DNA from: Clostridia bacterium
Lineage (GTDB): Bacteria > Bacillota > Clostridia > Christensenellales > Aristaeellaceae
Assembly: GCA_017470145.1 (NCBI GenBank)
Contig: JAFUFB010000002.1
Location: forward strand, 17,186 to 81,185
Reading direction: 5' to 3'
DNA: 64,000 bases
Part shown: positions 18,479 through 27,276 of the stretch, piece after piece
How the letters are laid out: every line of letters starts with the position of its first letter
How positions within the stretch are numbered: the stretch's first letter is position 1
The notes under the pieces: model-generated
Told to the model about the DNA's origin: nothing
Databases searched by the model: none
The model's input: only the letters and a program-made list of their open reading frames with translations
Translations under genes and position numbers: made by a program

Positions 18479-20140
18479 TCAAAGGCTCTGATGAAACAGC
18501 TCCTTCACGGTGGCATAGCTGAGCTTGGGCTGGCGCAGGCTGGTGACCACGCCCTTATTGTTCTGGGATTTGGGGCGGCTCATGGCCCATTCCTCTGCCA
18601 CATTTACGTCTGCGAACTGCCAGAGATAGACCCCGGAAAGCCGGGGATGCCCCAGCAGGGCGGTGAGCTGCTCCCGCAGGATGGTGCACTGCCGCTCCTC
18701 ACTCCAGAGGGCCTGACCGAAGGGATCATGGAAGCCGGCGATGGCGCCGGCGCCGACCTCGGTAATCAGTACGGGCTTACCCGCCGCGCCATGCTCCTCG
18801 ATCCATTGGAGCAGTCGATCCGCGTAGGAGGAAACAGGCTCCTTTACATACCATCCGGGATAAATATTCCAGGAAACCACGTCCACCAGGTCCATGCAGA
18901 TATCCGTCATGAAGCGGCAGGAAGCATAGCTGACCGGCCGGGTGGGATCCAGGCGGCGCAGATGGCTCAGCTGGGCTTCATAGATGGCGCGGCCGGCCTC
19001 CGTTTCGCTTTCGCATTCGTTCAGCACGCCCCAGATATAGATGCAGGGATGGTTGACATGCTGGGTGATCATTTCCTCATTGCAGGCGGCCTCCTGCTGG
19101 GCGAAGAGGGGTTTTTGCAAGATTTCAATGGGCAAGGCCCGGGCGTGATGCTCCTCCCAGACCAGCAGCCCGGCCTCATCGCACAGATCCAGGAAGCGGG
19201 GATCGTTGGGATAATGGCAGGTGCGGACGCTGTTGGCCCCCAGATCCAGCAGCATCTGGATATCCTGGGCCGTGGCTTCCACCGGCAGGGCAGAGCCGAA
19301 AAGCTCGTGATCCTCATGACGGTTAAAGCCTTGAATATGAACAGGTTTTCCGTTGAGCAGCAGCTGCTCCCTGGCGATTTCCACGGTGCGGAAGCCCACC
19401 CGGTCAATGAGGTCATCGATCACTTCGCCCTGCCGCAGCAGTTCGGCTTTCAGAAAATAGAGATGGGGCTGCAGCACATCCCATTCCTGCACCTGCCCCA
19501 CGGGCAGGGAAAGGGATAGCTCGACGGTCTCTCCTGCGGATAAGTCGGGCAGGGGAGAGGTGAGCTCCGCCCCGGCCAGGGACAGCTTCAACTGGGCGCC
19601 GGAGACGGGGGAAACTGCCTGCACATACGCCTTGACGACGGCGGTATACCCTTCCTTGCCCTTCACGCTGTGGAAGGCCAGACGCTGGATGTACAGCGAG
19701 GCTATTTTTTGCAGCTCCACGGAACGGTTGAGGCCGCCATAGGTGTAATAGTCATTGGGAATATGCAGGGTGGAATCCTCGGAGAAGCGATCGTCTACCT
19801 GAATTCGCAGGGTGTGCGTTCCGGGGGCCACCTGAGGCAGGAGAATATCGAAGCCGGTAAAGGCATTATAGTGCTGACCTACCGGCTGATCATCCCAGAA
19901 GACCAGCCCCGTATGGCTGACGGCGCCGATGCGCAGTAGATAATCCCCCGATTCCGAGATTTCCACAGCGCGCTCATAATCCGCCACGCCCCGGAAGCGG
20001 GCCAGGGCGGGAATACGATCCCAGACGCCGGGAACCCAGGCACTGTAAGCAGTGCCGCTGCCATCCTGGGGGCGGAGGGTCCAGAGACCATCCAAAAAGT
20101 ATACGGGACGAACATGATGTTCCGCAAAAGTACGACGCAT
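18479..20140 (-). CDS. uidA: Beta-glucuronidase (GH2)
   Basis: Hydrolyses beta-D-glucuronides; cytoplasmic, 553 residues. N-terminal sugar-binding jelly roll, immunoglobulin-like middle, C-terminal TIM barrel. The acid/base Glu lies in GVLNECESE (near residue 375), the nucleophile in VLITEVGAGAIAGFHD (near 461), and an N-N-K-G segment near residue 527 matches the NxK motif that binds the glucuronate carboxylate and separates glucuronidases from galactosidases. The start at 20140 is set by AAAGGAG 8 nt upstream and the product start MRRTFAEHHVRPVYFLDGLW; the frame extends upstream without an SD. It is transcribed toward the GH29 gene and away from the DUF2264 gene, likely one glucuronide-use locus with uxuA. 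Confidence 0.92.
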   Translation of the reverse strand: MRRTFAEHHVRPVYFLDGLWTLRPQDGSGTAYSAWVPGVWDRIPALARFRGVADYERAVEISESGDYLLRIGAVSHTGLVFWDDQPVGQHYNAFTGFDILLPQVAPGTHTLRIQVDDRFSEDSTLHIPNDYYTYGGLNRSVELQKIASLYIQRLAFHSVKGKEGYTAVVKAYVQAVSPVSGAQLKLSLAGAELTSPLPDLSAGETVELSLSLPVGQVQEWDVLQPHLYFLKAELLRQGEVIDDLIDRVGFRTVEIAREQLLLNGKPVHIQGFNRHEDHELFGSALPVEATAQDIQMLLDLGANSVRTCHYPNDPRFLDLCDEAGLLVWEEHHARALPIEILQKPLFAQQEAACNEEMITQHVNHPCIYIWGVLNECESETEAGRAIYEAQLSHLRRLDPTRPVSYASCRFMTDICMDLVDVVSWNIYPGWYVKEPVSSYADRLLQWIEEHGAAGKPVLITEVGAGAIAGFHDPFGQALWSEERQCTILREQLTALLGHPRLSGVYLWQFADVNVAEEWAMSRPKSQNNKGVVTSLRQPKLSYATVKELFHQSL

Positions 20141-20170
20141 GGGCAGAACTCCTTTCCTGATAGGAACGAT

Positions 20171-20200
20171 ATCATACCATGAAAGCAACTTGGGTTGCAA
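20171..20200 (-). promoter_or_regulatory. Candidate promoter/operator of the GH2 glucuronidase gene
   Basis: Minus strand TTGCAA (20200-20195), 18-bp spacer, TATGAT (20176-20171), about 30 bp before the ATG. The inverted repeat GCAACTTGGGTTGC (20185-20198) overlaps the -35 and spacer and could be an operator. Confidence 0.5.
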
Positions 20201-20286
20201 GACGAAACTTTGGGGAGTGGAGACCGGAAAAGACAAATCAAAAGATAAAAGAAACAGAATTTTTACAAATTAAAGATAAAATCCTA

Positions 20287-20316
20287 TTGACCGTCTAGGA
20301 ATTTGGGGCGTATAAT
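20287..20316 (+). promoter_or_regulatory. Promoter of the DUF2264 gene
   Basis: TTGACC (20287-20292), 18-bp spacer, TATAAT (20311-20316). Predicted start near 20323 gives an unusually long leader of about 190 nt containing a LacI-type operator (20361-20380) and a hairpin at 20448-20476 (GGAGGCAGGG / CCCTGGCCTCC) that could be an attenuator. Confidence 0.7.
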
Positions 20317-20360
20317 CCACGCAATAAGGTGGCTGTGGGAATTTGTTTAATGTTATACCC

Positions 20361-20380
20361 AAATGTTACCGATAACATTT
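20361..20380. promoter_or_regulatory. LacI/GalR-family operator
   Basis: AAATGTTACCGATAACATTT: 8-bp perfect arms around CCGA, matching the ATGTTA-N4-TAACAT form of LacI-family sites such as the enterobacterial gluconate operator. Placed about 40 bp after the predicted start, so it would repress as a roadblock. No LacI gene lies in the window. Confidence 0.7.
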
Positions 20381-20514
20381 TCCTGAACAGGCGGCAAAAT
20401 GCGGGATGAAGGCTATCCTCTGCTATGGAGATAACAGAACATGACCAGGAGGCAGGGGGAGTTTTCCCTGGCCTCCCTTTGTCTATAGAGAACAAACAGG
20501 AGGAGGAGAACAAG

Positions 20515-22305
20515 ATGAATCCAGTAAAGAACAATCCCCTGCGCACCCGGCAGGACCTGGTGCGGGCGGCGGTGCAGATGATGGAACCTCTGAAGGAATG
20601 CCTGACCCCGGGCCGGGCCCGGATGATCGTTGGGGAGGGATCTGCCCACTATCCGGAGGATGTGGCCGGCATGGAGGGCTGGAGCCGCGTGCTATGGGCG
20701 CTGGTGCCCATGCTGGTAGGCAAATGCCCAGAGGCCGAGCCCTTCTGGGCCCTGTGGAAGGAAGGGCTGATCCACGGCACGGACCCGGAACACGAGGAAT
20801 ATTGGGGCGAAATCGGGGATTATGACCAGCGGATGGTAGAGATGGCGGTCATTGGCACGGGGCTGTGCTTTGCTTCCGACCGGTTCTGGGAGGAGCTGAA
20901 GCCCCAGGAGCGGGAGCATCTGTACGCCTGGCTGAACCAGATCAATCTGTACGACATGCCCAAGAATAACTGGCGGTTTTTCCGCATCCTGGTGAACATC
21001 GGCTTCCTGAAGGTAGGCCGCCCGGTGGATGAGGAGCGACTGCAGGAGGATCTGGACATGATGGAGGGCCATTACGTCGGGGACGGATGGTACTTTGATT
21101 ATCCCACCAAGCGGGATTATTACACCATCTGGGGCTTCCATTTCTACAGCCTGGTGTACACCGCAGCCATGGGGGAGAAGGACCCGGAGCGCTGCCAGCG
21201 GATGAGGGATCGGGCTCGGCTGATGGCGCCCCGGTTTGCCTGCTGGTTCGATCGGGAAGGTCGAGCGCTGCCCTATGGGCGCAGCCTGACCTATCGCTTC
21301 TGCCAGAGTAGCTTCTGGGCGGCCATGGCCTTCGCGGGGGTGGATTCCCCTGAGGTTTCCTGGGGCCAGATGAAGCACCTGCTGCTGAGCAACCTGCGCT
21401 GGTGGCTGAGCATGCCCATCTTCGACCGGGGCGGCGCGCTGACGGTGGGCTATGGATATCCTAACCTATGCGCGGCGGAGGGGTATAACGCGCCGGGGTC
21501 TCCTTATTGGGGGATGAAGACCTTCTTTGCCTTGGCCGTGCCGGAGGAGCATCTCTTCTGGCAGGCGGAGGAAGAGGAATACGCGCCTCCGGCCTGCTTC
21601 CTGGATGAACAGGTTCGACTGCTGCTGACCCGGGACGCGGACAATCGGCAGGTGGTGGCTTACACGGCGGGCAACCACGCCTGGGAGCACATGCATGAGG
21701 ACGAGAAATACGAAAAATTTGCCTATTCGACGCATTTTGCCTTCTCCGTTACCAAGGAGGCGACGACCCTGAACAAGGGAGCCTTCGACTCCATGCTGGC
21801 GGTGAAGCGGCAGGGTCGGGATCTATGGCATGTGCGCAGCGGATGCGAAAGCTTCGCGCTTTCAGCGGATCGAGTCTGTTTCCGCTGGTCGCCGCTGGAA
21901 GGGGTCATGATCGACACGGAGATTCGCCCCTGGGGCCTGTGGCACATTCGAAAGCATGTGATTCACAGCGAATTCCCGCTGGAGCTGGCGGAGGGCGCCT
22001 TCTCCGTCCGCAAGGATTGGGCGGGAGACAGGAGATGCGACCGGATGGCCTCCCAGACGGTTCAGACGAAGCGCATGGCCGGGGCCCACGGCGCTTACGG
22101 CACCAGCGCCATCTTTGGCCTGGAAGGATACGAGAAGGGAGAAGTAATTCACACGGAGCCCAACACAAATCTGATCTGGCCCCGGTGTGTGCTGCCCATG
22201 CTACGGGCGGAAATGGCCCCCGGGGAGCATACCCTGATCTGCGCTGTTTTTGCGGACACGAGGGACGCGCTGCCGGAGGCCTTTCCGGAGGAAGCGCTCC
22301 TCTAA
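20515..22305 (+). CDS. DUF2264-domain protein, probable glycoside hydrolase (GH154-like)
   Basis: 596 residues, no signal peptide. The N-terminal LRTRQDLVRAAVQMMEPLKECL, EGWSRVLWALVPML, PKNNWRFFRILVN and FDYPTKRDYYTIWGFHFYSLVY segments are typical of DUF2264, an alpha/alpha-toroid family some of whose members have been assigned to GH154 with beta-glucuronidase activity. The start at 20515 follows AGGAGGAG; the frame continues upstream without an SD. It is divergent from the GH2 glucuronidase, behind a LacI-type operator. Inference: a second, unrelated glucuronidase or a related exo-enzyme acting on plant or host glycans. The family call is firm, the activity is not. Confidence 0.85.
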   Translation: MNPVKNNPLRTRQDLVRAAVQMMEPLKECLTPGRARMIVGEGSAHYPEDVAGMEGWSRVLWALVPMLVGKCPEAEPFWALWKEGLIHGTDPEHEEYWGEIGDYDQRMVEMAVIGTGLCFASDRFWEELKPQEREHLYAWLNQINLYDMPKNNWRFFRILVNIGFLKVGRPVDEERLQEDLDMMEGHYVGDGWYFDYPTKRDYYTIWGFHFYSLVYTAAMGEKDPERCQRMRDRARLMAPRFACWFDREGRALPYGRSLTYRFCQSSFWAAMAFAGVDSPEVSWGQMKHLLLSNLRWWLSMPIFDRGGALTVGYGYPNLCAAEGYNAPGSPYWGMKTFFALAVPEEHLFWQAEEEEYAPPACFLDEQVRLLLTRDADNRQVVAYTAGNHAWEHMHEDEKYEKFAYSTHFAFSVTKEATTLNKGAFDSMLAVKRQGRDLWHVRSGCESFALSADRVCFRWSPLEGVMIDTEIRPWGLWHIRKHVIHSEFPLELAEGAFSVRKDWAGDRRCDRMASQTVQTKRMAGAHGAYGTSAIFGLEGYEKGEVIHTEPNTNLIWPRCVLPMLRAEMAPGEHTLICAVFADTRDALPEAFPEEALL

Positions 22306-22314
22306 GGAAAATCT

Positions 22315-22352
22315 GACGAAAGCTTCCCCGGGTCGAGGGGAAGCGAGAAAAC
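22315..22352 (+). repeat. Post-gene hairpin repeat, copy A
   Basis: Starts 9 bp after the DUF2264 stop; stem GCTTCCCC / GGGGAAGC with loop GGGTCGA, flanked by GACGAAA and GAGAAAAC. The same framed hairpin occurs at 38772-38808. No T-run, so termination by it is uncertain. Confidence 0.5.
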
Positions 22353-22421
22353 ACTTGTAAATCAAAGAAGAAAGCAATATGTTTTTACGATGAACAAAAT
22401 CAATCAGCGTTTCTAAAAAAA

Positions 22422-22450
22422 TGGACAGAAAATCCAAATCATGGTAGAAT
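22422..22450 (+). promoter_or_regulatory. Promoter of the esterase/ATP-grasp unit
   Basis: TGGACA (22422-22427), 17-bp spacer, TAGAAT (22445-22450), about 25 bp before the start codon. Only one TGGACA is present, with ordinary spacing, so it is not a member of the double-repeat family found after 38.6 kb. Confidence 0.6.
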
Positions 22451-22474
22451 GCTGCTGTTTTTAAGAAAGGCGGG

Positions 22475-23224
22475 ATGCGGATTATGTATCGCGGAGAACT
22501 GACCCATTACAGCGCCGCCCTGGGGCGGGAAATGCATATCATGGCCTATGGGCACAGTGGCACGCCCTTTTTGGGCTTTCCTACGCAAAATTCCAAATGC
22601 AGGAATTATGAGGATTTCGGCATGATTCACCAGCTGGCCGCCCCCCTGGAGCAGGGGCGGATGCGGCTATTCGTGGTGGACAGCGTGGACGAGGAAAGCT
22701 GGTCCGACGAGCAGGGGGACCCCGTTTGGCGGGCGAACCGGCAGGAGCAGTATTATCATTACATCGTGGATGAGGCGGTGCCCCTGATGCGCAGCTGGCA
22801 GGATGAGCCGCCAGTGGTCATGGGATGCAGCATGGGCGCGAACCACGCGGCCATCGTCTTTCTGCGCCGACCAGAGCTGTTCCGGGGGATTATGGCCCTC
22901 TCCGGCGTGTACGATAGCGACTATTTCTTCCATGGGTGGATGAATCCCGTGCTGTACGAAAACTCTCCGGAGCGTTTTTTGCCCTCCTTGGCGCCGGATC
23001 ATCCCTACATCGACCTGTATAATCAGCGGAAGATGATTTTCTGCACGGGGCAAGGCGCCTGGGAGGAGGACGGGGTGCGGACCCTGGCTCATCTGCGCCA
23101 TGTGTTTGAAGAGAAGGGAATCCACGCCTGGTGTGATTTCTGGGGCGGGGATGTGAACCACGACTGGCCCTGGTGGTACAAGCAGGCAAAGTATTTCCTG
23201 CCGCATTTCGGGGTGGAGGTGTAA
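22475..23224 (+). CDS. Esterase-family alpha/beta hydrolase
   Basis: 249 residues (246 if the ATG at 22484 is used, which fits relatives starting MYRGELTHYS-like and gives better SD spacing). Cytoplasmic, no signal peptide. Nucleophile elbow GCSMGANHA near residue 115; catalytic His likely in VNHDWPWW near the C-terminus. Resembles the putative-esterase (PF00756-like) group. It is followed after 4 bp by an ATP-grasp ligase and then by two membrane proteins, so the substrate may be a small acyl or peptide-like compound made by that ligase. Exact substrate unknown. Confidence 0.8.
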   Translation: MRIMYRGELTHYSAALGREMHIMAYGHSGTPFLGFPTQNSKCRNYEDFGMIHQLAAPLEQGRMRLFVVDSVDEESWSDEQGDPVWRANRQEQYYHYIVDEAVPLMRSWQDEPPVVMGCSMGANHAAIVFLRRPELFRGIMALSGVYDSDYFFHGWMNPVLYENSPERFLPSLAPDHPYIDLYNQRKMIFCTGQGAWEEDGVRTLAHLRHVFEEKGIHAWCDFWGGDVNHDWPWWYKQAKYFLPHFGVEV

Positions 23225-23228
23225 GAAA

Positions 23229-24410
23229 ATGCTGAATTTTGTTTTCATTTCTCCTCATTTTCCCCATACCTACTGGCTCTTCTGCGACCGGCTGCGCCGG
23301 AATGGGGTCAATGTGCTGGGCATCGGCGACGCGGGATACGAGGAGCTGAGCCCGGAGCTCAAGGGTGCTCTGACGGAGTATTACCGGGTCAGCAGCCTGG
23401 AGGATTACGACCAGGTATACCGGGCGGTGGCCTTCTTCGGATGGAAATACGGCAAGATTGACTGGATTGAGTCCATGAATGAATACTGGCTGGAGCAGGA
23501 CGCTCGCCTGCGGACGGATTTCCACGTCACAACCGGCATTCAGGAGGATCGGATCAGCTTTATCAAGGAGAAATCCCTGATGAAGGAAATCTACCTGAAG
23601 GCGGGTATCCCCACCGCGCCGCAGCATCGGGTTTCCACCCGGGAGGCGGCGCTGGAGTTCATTCGCCAGGTGGGCTATCCGGTCATCGTGAAGCCGGACG
23701 TGGGCGTTGGGGCCACACAGACCTGGAAGCTGGAGAGCCAGGGGGATCTGGAGGATTTTTATGCCCATCTGCCGGAGAGTCCCTATGTGATGGAAGCATT
23801 CATCGAAGGGGAAATCTGCTCCTATGATGCCATCACGGACGCGAGCTGCGAACCGCTCTTCGAAAGCATGACGGTTTGGCCCCCGGTGATGGATATTGTC
23901 AATAAGGATCTGGACCTGATGTATTACACCTGCCCGGAGGTACCGGAAAAGCTGCGGGAGCTGGGCCGGAAGACGGTGAAGGCCTTCGGAGTGGATCGCC
24001 GGTTCGTGCATCTGGAATTCTTCCGGCTCACGCGGGATCATCAGGGGCTGGGGCAGGAAGGGGATTTTGTAGCCCTCGAGGTCAATATGCGCCCAGCGGG
24101 GGGCTATACGCCGGACATGATGAACTTTGCCCACAGCACGGATGTCTATCAGATCTATGCGGACATGGTGACCCTGAATGCTCGCCACCAGACGGAGGGC
24201 CCCCATCGCTACTGCGTCTATGCCAGCAAAAAGGATGGGCATGCCTATCAGCACACCCATGAGGAGATTATGGCAAAATATGGCGGCATGATGATGATGC
24301 AGGAGGAGATGCCGCCCATGAATTGGCCCCAGATGGGACGGTATATGTACACTGCTCGATTCGATACCTACGACGAAGCCCAGGAGTTTATTCACTTTGT
24401 ACAGGGATAG
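23229..24410 (+). CDS. ATP-grasp carboxylate-amine ligase-like protein
   Basis: 393 residues. N-terminal pre-ATP-grasp part (FVFISPHFPHTYWLFCDRLRRNGVNVLGIGD), central ATP-grasp fold with IVKPDVGVGATQTWKL (about 150-165, glycine-rich loop), EAFIEGEICSYDA, and the metal site ALEVNMRPAGGYTPDMMN (about 283-300). Such enzymes join a carboxylate to an amine via an acyl phosphate. It starts 4 bp after the esterase stop; a MATE pump follows. Inference: synthesis of a small amide or dipeptide that is exported. The partner substrates are not predictable. Confidence 0.85.
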   Translation: MLNFVFISPHFPHTYWLFCDRLRRNGVNVLGIGDAGYEELSPELKGALTEYYRVSSLEDYDQVYRAVAFFGWKYGKIDWIESMNEYWLEQDARLRTDFHVTTGIQEDRISFIKEKSLMKEIYLKAGIPTAPQHRVSTREAALEFIRQVGYPVIVKPDVGVGATQTWKLESQGDLEDFYAHLPESPYVMEAFIEGEICSYDAITDASCEPLFESMTVWPPVMDIVNKDLDLMYYTCPEVPEKLRELGRKTVKAFGVDRRFVHLEFFRLTRDHQGLGQEGDFVALEVNMRPAGGYTPDMMNFAHSTDVYQIYADMVTLNARHQTEGPHRYCVYASKKDGHAYQHTHEEIMAKYGGMMMMQEEMPPMNWPQMGRYMYTARFDTYDEAQEFIHFVQG

Positions 24411-24458
24411 GGAAATCCCATCAGCGCAACCTTTAGAGAAGAGAGGATCAACAGCCAG

Positions 24459-25835
24459 ATGCAAAAGCAGACGGAGAAATCTAACGCACAATATGAACGG
24501 ATGACGGGGGAATCCATCCCCAAATTGATCGCTACCATGTCGGTGCCGACGATTTTGAGCATGCTGGTGACGAATATTTATAATCTGGTGGACACGGCCT
24601 TCGTAGGCCAATTGGGCACCAGCCAGAGCGGCGCAGTGGGCGTCATCTTTGGATACATGGCCATCATTCAGGCCGTCGGCTTCATGTTTGGCCAGGGCGC
24701 GGGCAGTATCGCCGCCCGGCTGCTGGGGGCCAGGGATGATCGCCAGGCTTCCCGGGTGGCTTCCGCGGGGATTCTGTGCTCCTTCGCCATCGGCGTGGTG
24801 ATGAGCCTGGTCACCTTTCCGCTGCTGGACCGAATCGTGCGGGTGCTGGGCAGCACAGAGACCATCGCCCCCTATGCGAAACAGTATTTGACCTATATCC
24901 TGATCGCGGCGCCGGCCATGACTGGGGGATACACGCTGAACAACCTGCTGCGCTATGAAGGCAAGGCATCCCTGGGAATGATCGGGTTGATGACCGGCGC
25001 GATTTTGAACATCGCCCTGGACCCTCTGCTGATGTTTACGCTGAACATGGGCATCGCGGGGGCAGCCATTGCCACCGCCTTTAGCCAGATCGTTTCCTTC
25101 CTGATTTTGCTGAGCATGTTCCTGCGGCACAAGACCAGCTTGCATCTTTCCGCCCGGGAGGCGGATCTGGCTCCTCGGACCATCGGAAACATCGTGGCGA
25201 CCGGGCTTCCCAGCATGCTGCGCCAGGTGCTGAACAGCGTGGCCACCATCCTGCTGAACAGCAGCGCTGCGGCCTATGGCGATGAAGCGGTGGCGGCCAT
25301 GAGCATTGTATCCCGGGTCGCCTTCTTCGTGTTCGCCCTGGCGCTGGGCATCGGGCAGGGATATCAGCCCGTGTGCGCCTTCAATTATGGCGCGCGGAAA
25401 TATGCCCGGCTGCGGAAGGCTTTTTGGGTCACCGTTTGGATGGCCCAGGCGATCATTATCATCATGTCTGCGGCAGGGCTACTTTTCTCCGACAGCCTGG
25501 TGGCCATCTTCCGGGATGACCCGAAGGTCATCGAAATTGGAACCCGGGCCCTGAAGCTGCAGTTTTTGACCATGCTGTTTGTGCCCTTTACCATGGCGGT
25601 GGAAATGACCTATCAGAGCACGGGGCGCCGGTTCGGGGCGGCGCTGCTTTCCTCCGCCCGCAGCGGGCTCTTCTTTATCCCGATGCTGCTGATTCTTTCC
25701 GCCCTTCGGGGCTTGGCAGGCATTCAGGAGGCGCAGCCCCTGGCCTATGTGTTGGCCTTCCCCCTGTCGGTAGGGTTTGCAATCCATTTCCTGCGGGCAA
25801 CGCCGAAGGAGAATGAAGGAGGACAAAGGGCATGA
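24459..25835 (+). CDS. MATE-family efflux transporter
   Basis: 458 residues, 12 TM helices in two six-helix MatE repeats. The N-terminus ERMTGESIPKLIATMSVPTILSMLVTNIYNLVDTAFVGQLG is typical of the NorM/DinF-like branch common in Clostridia. SD AGAGAGGA precedes the ATG by about 12 nt. It overlaps the next gene by 4 bp (ATGA) and follows the ATP-grasp gene by 48 bp. Expected to export a cationic or small organic compound using a Na+ or H+ gradient, possibly the product of the upstream ligase. Confidence 0.92.
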   Translation: MQKQTEKSNAQYERMTGESIPKLIATMSVPTILSMLVTNIYNLVDTAFVGQLGTSQSGAVGVIFGYMAIIQAVGFMFGQGAGSIAARLLGARDDRQASRVASAGILCSFAIGVVMSLVTFPLLDRIVRVLGSTETIAPYAKQYLTYILIAAPAMTGGYTLNNLLRYEGKASLGMIGLMTGAILNIALDPLLMFTLNMGIAGAAIATAFSQIVSFLILLSMFLRHKTSLHLSAREADLAPRTIGNIVATGLPSMLRQVLNSVATILLNSSAAAYGDEAVAAMSIVSRVAFFVFALALGIGQGYQPVCAFNYGARKYARLRKAFWVTVWMAQAIIIIMSAAGLLFSDSLVAIFRDDPKVIEIGTRALKLQFLTMLFVPFTMAVEMTYQSTGRRFGAALLSSARSGLFFIPMLLILSALRGLAGIQEAQPLAYVLAFPLSVGFAIHFLRATPKENEGGQRA

Positions 25836-27016
25836 AGCATTTGGTTCCGGAGGAATACCGGCGAGGTGTCCGGGCGGCTATGGTGGTCATTGCCTTTACC
25901 GTGGCCCTGGTGGCGGTGCTGATTTACCTGGACCGGCTGTCCGGTTTCGTCTCTTCCGTGATGTCTAGCATGGCCCCCTTCTTTATCGGCGGAGCCCTGG
26001 CCTTCATCCAGATGCCCATTGACCGAAAGATCTCCGCGATTTTGCGGGCAACGTTGTTCAAAAAGAAGCCCCAGGCCAAGACGGTGCGGCTGGTTTCGGC
26101 GCTGATTTCCCTGCTGCTGCTGGTGCTGCTGATCTGTCTGTTCTTCTATATTTTGCTGCCCCAGGTCTTTACCTCCATGGAGAGCCTGGTGAACCAGATT
26201 ACCCGCTTCGTGAATGAAAACGACGCCGCCATCAACGATGCGCTGAAGCGCTTCGGCCTGGTGAACGAGGATGTGGATCCCTTGAACTCCGCCTGGCAGA
26301 ATATTCTGACCTATTCCACCAATTATGTGAGCCTGCTGCCGACCCTGATCCGGACCTCCTATAACCTGATCTACCGGTTCATCTTCTGGCTGTTTATCGG
26401 CTTGATCGTGTCCTTCTATCTGCTGATGGATCGGGAGCGGCTGGCCCGGCAATGCAACAAGCTGTGTTACGCCGTGCTGAACAAGGACGCCTGCGAGGAA
26501 TTCCTTTATTGGGCCCGGCAGGCCAACCGGACCTTCGCGGGGTTTACCACCGGGAAGATCATCGATTCCATCATCGTGGGGATCATCTGCTATCTCTTTA
26601 TGCTCATCGCCAGGCTGGAATATAGCGTGCTGATTTCCGTGCTGGTAGGGGTGACGAACATCCTGCCCTTCTTTGGCCCCTTTATTGGCGCGGCGCCCAG
26701 CATCTTGATTCTTCTGATCGTGAACCCCTCCTCTGCGCTGAAGTTTGCCATCTTTATTCTGGTGCTTCAGCAGGTGGATGGAAACATTATCGGGCCCAAG
26801 ATTTTAGGGGATTATACGGGGATTTCGCCCCTGCTGACCATGGTGGCCATCATTCTGGGCAGCGCGCTATTTGGGTTTGTGGGCATGCTGATCAGCGTGC
26901 CCGTTTGCGCCGTGCTGTATGCCATCTTCAAGTCCATCATGAATCAGCGGCTGAAGAAGAAGGGCCTGCCCACGGATACAGACCAATATGCCCATGCTCC
27001 GCTCAAGAAAAGCTGA
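25832..27016 (+). CDS. AI-2E family (YdiK/PerM-like) permease
   Basis: 394 residues with about seven to eight TM helices: a first pair after the short N-terminus, a soluble loop (about 110-165, DAAINDALKRFG region), then helices containing FIFWLFIGLIVSFYLLMDRERL, GKIIDSIIVGIICY, NILPFFGPFIGAAPS and QQVDGNIIGPKILGDYTGI, all hallmarks of the AI-2E_transport family. Translationally coupled to the MATE gene by an ATGA overlap. Family members move autoinducer-2, indole or Na+; here the substrate is unknown. Confidence 0.92.
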   Translation: MKHLVPEEYRRGVRAAMVVIAFTVALVAVLIYLDRLSGFVSSVMSSMAPFFIGGALAFIQMPIDRKISAILRATLFKKKPQAKTVRLVSALISLLLLVLLICLFFYILLPQVFTSMESLVNQITRFVNENDAAINDALKRFGLVNEDVDPLNSAWQNILTYSTNYVSLLPTLIRTSYNLIYRFIFWLFIGLIVSFYLLMDRERLARQCNKLCYAVLNKDACEEFLYWARQANRTFAGFTTGKIIDSIIVGIICYLFMLIARLEYSVLISVLVGVTNILPFFGPFIGAAPSILILLIVNPSSALKFAIFILVLQQVDGNIIGPKILGDYTGISPLLTMVAIILGSALFGFVGMLISVPVCAVLYAIFKSIMNQRLKKKGLPTDTDQYAHAPLKKS

Positions 27017-27075
27017 TGCATGCAGGCTAGCAGGGGAGCGTTTTGCGAACGCTGCCCTTTTGCAAAGATTTTCCG

Positions 27076-27103
27076 GCTCCTCCGTTCCGCGGGGGAGCTT
27101 TCA
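27076..27103 (+). terminator. Terminator after the AI-2E gene
   Basis: GCTCCTCCG / CGGGGGAGC hairpin followed by TTTC. The T-run is short. Confidence 0.5.
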
Positions 27104-27134
27104 TATTGATTTCGGGGAGGCAATTGAATTCTCC

Positions 27135-27163
27135 TTGACAGGGAAGAAACGGAGGCGTATACT
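27135..27163 (+). promoter_or_regulatory. Consensus promoter of the MacB-type exporter
   Basis: TTGACA (27135-27140), 17-bp spacer, TATACT (27158-27163): nearly perfect sigma-A promoter. Confidence 0.85.
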
Positions 27164-27171
27164 GACTTGGT

Positions 27172-27187
27172 GTTAGCAATTGCTAAC
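27172..27187. promoter_or_regulatory. Perfect 16-bp palindromic operator at the transcription start
   Basis: GTTAGCAATTGCTAAC begins 8 bp after the -10, so it covers the first transcribed bases and would block initiation. The TTAGCAA half-site resembles MarR/SlyA-family sites. A weaker repeat TTAGT-N4-ACTAA follows at 27195-27208. No regulator gene is adjacent. Confidence 0.7.
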
Positions 27188-27276
27188 AAATATTAGTTAT
27201 GACTAAGGGGATTGCTGGGCGGGTGCCATCAGCCCTCCCCTACATCATCAGATAAGGAGCAAGGGAGCAAAGAAAA

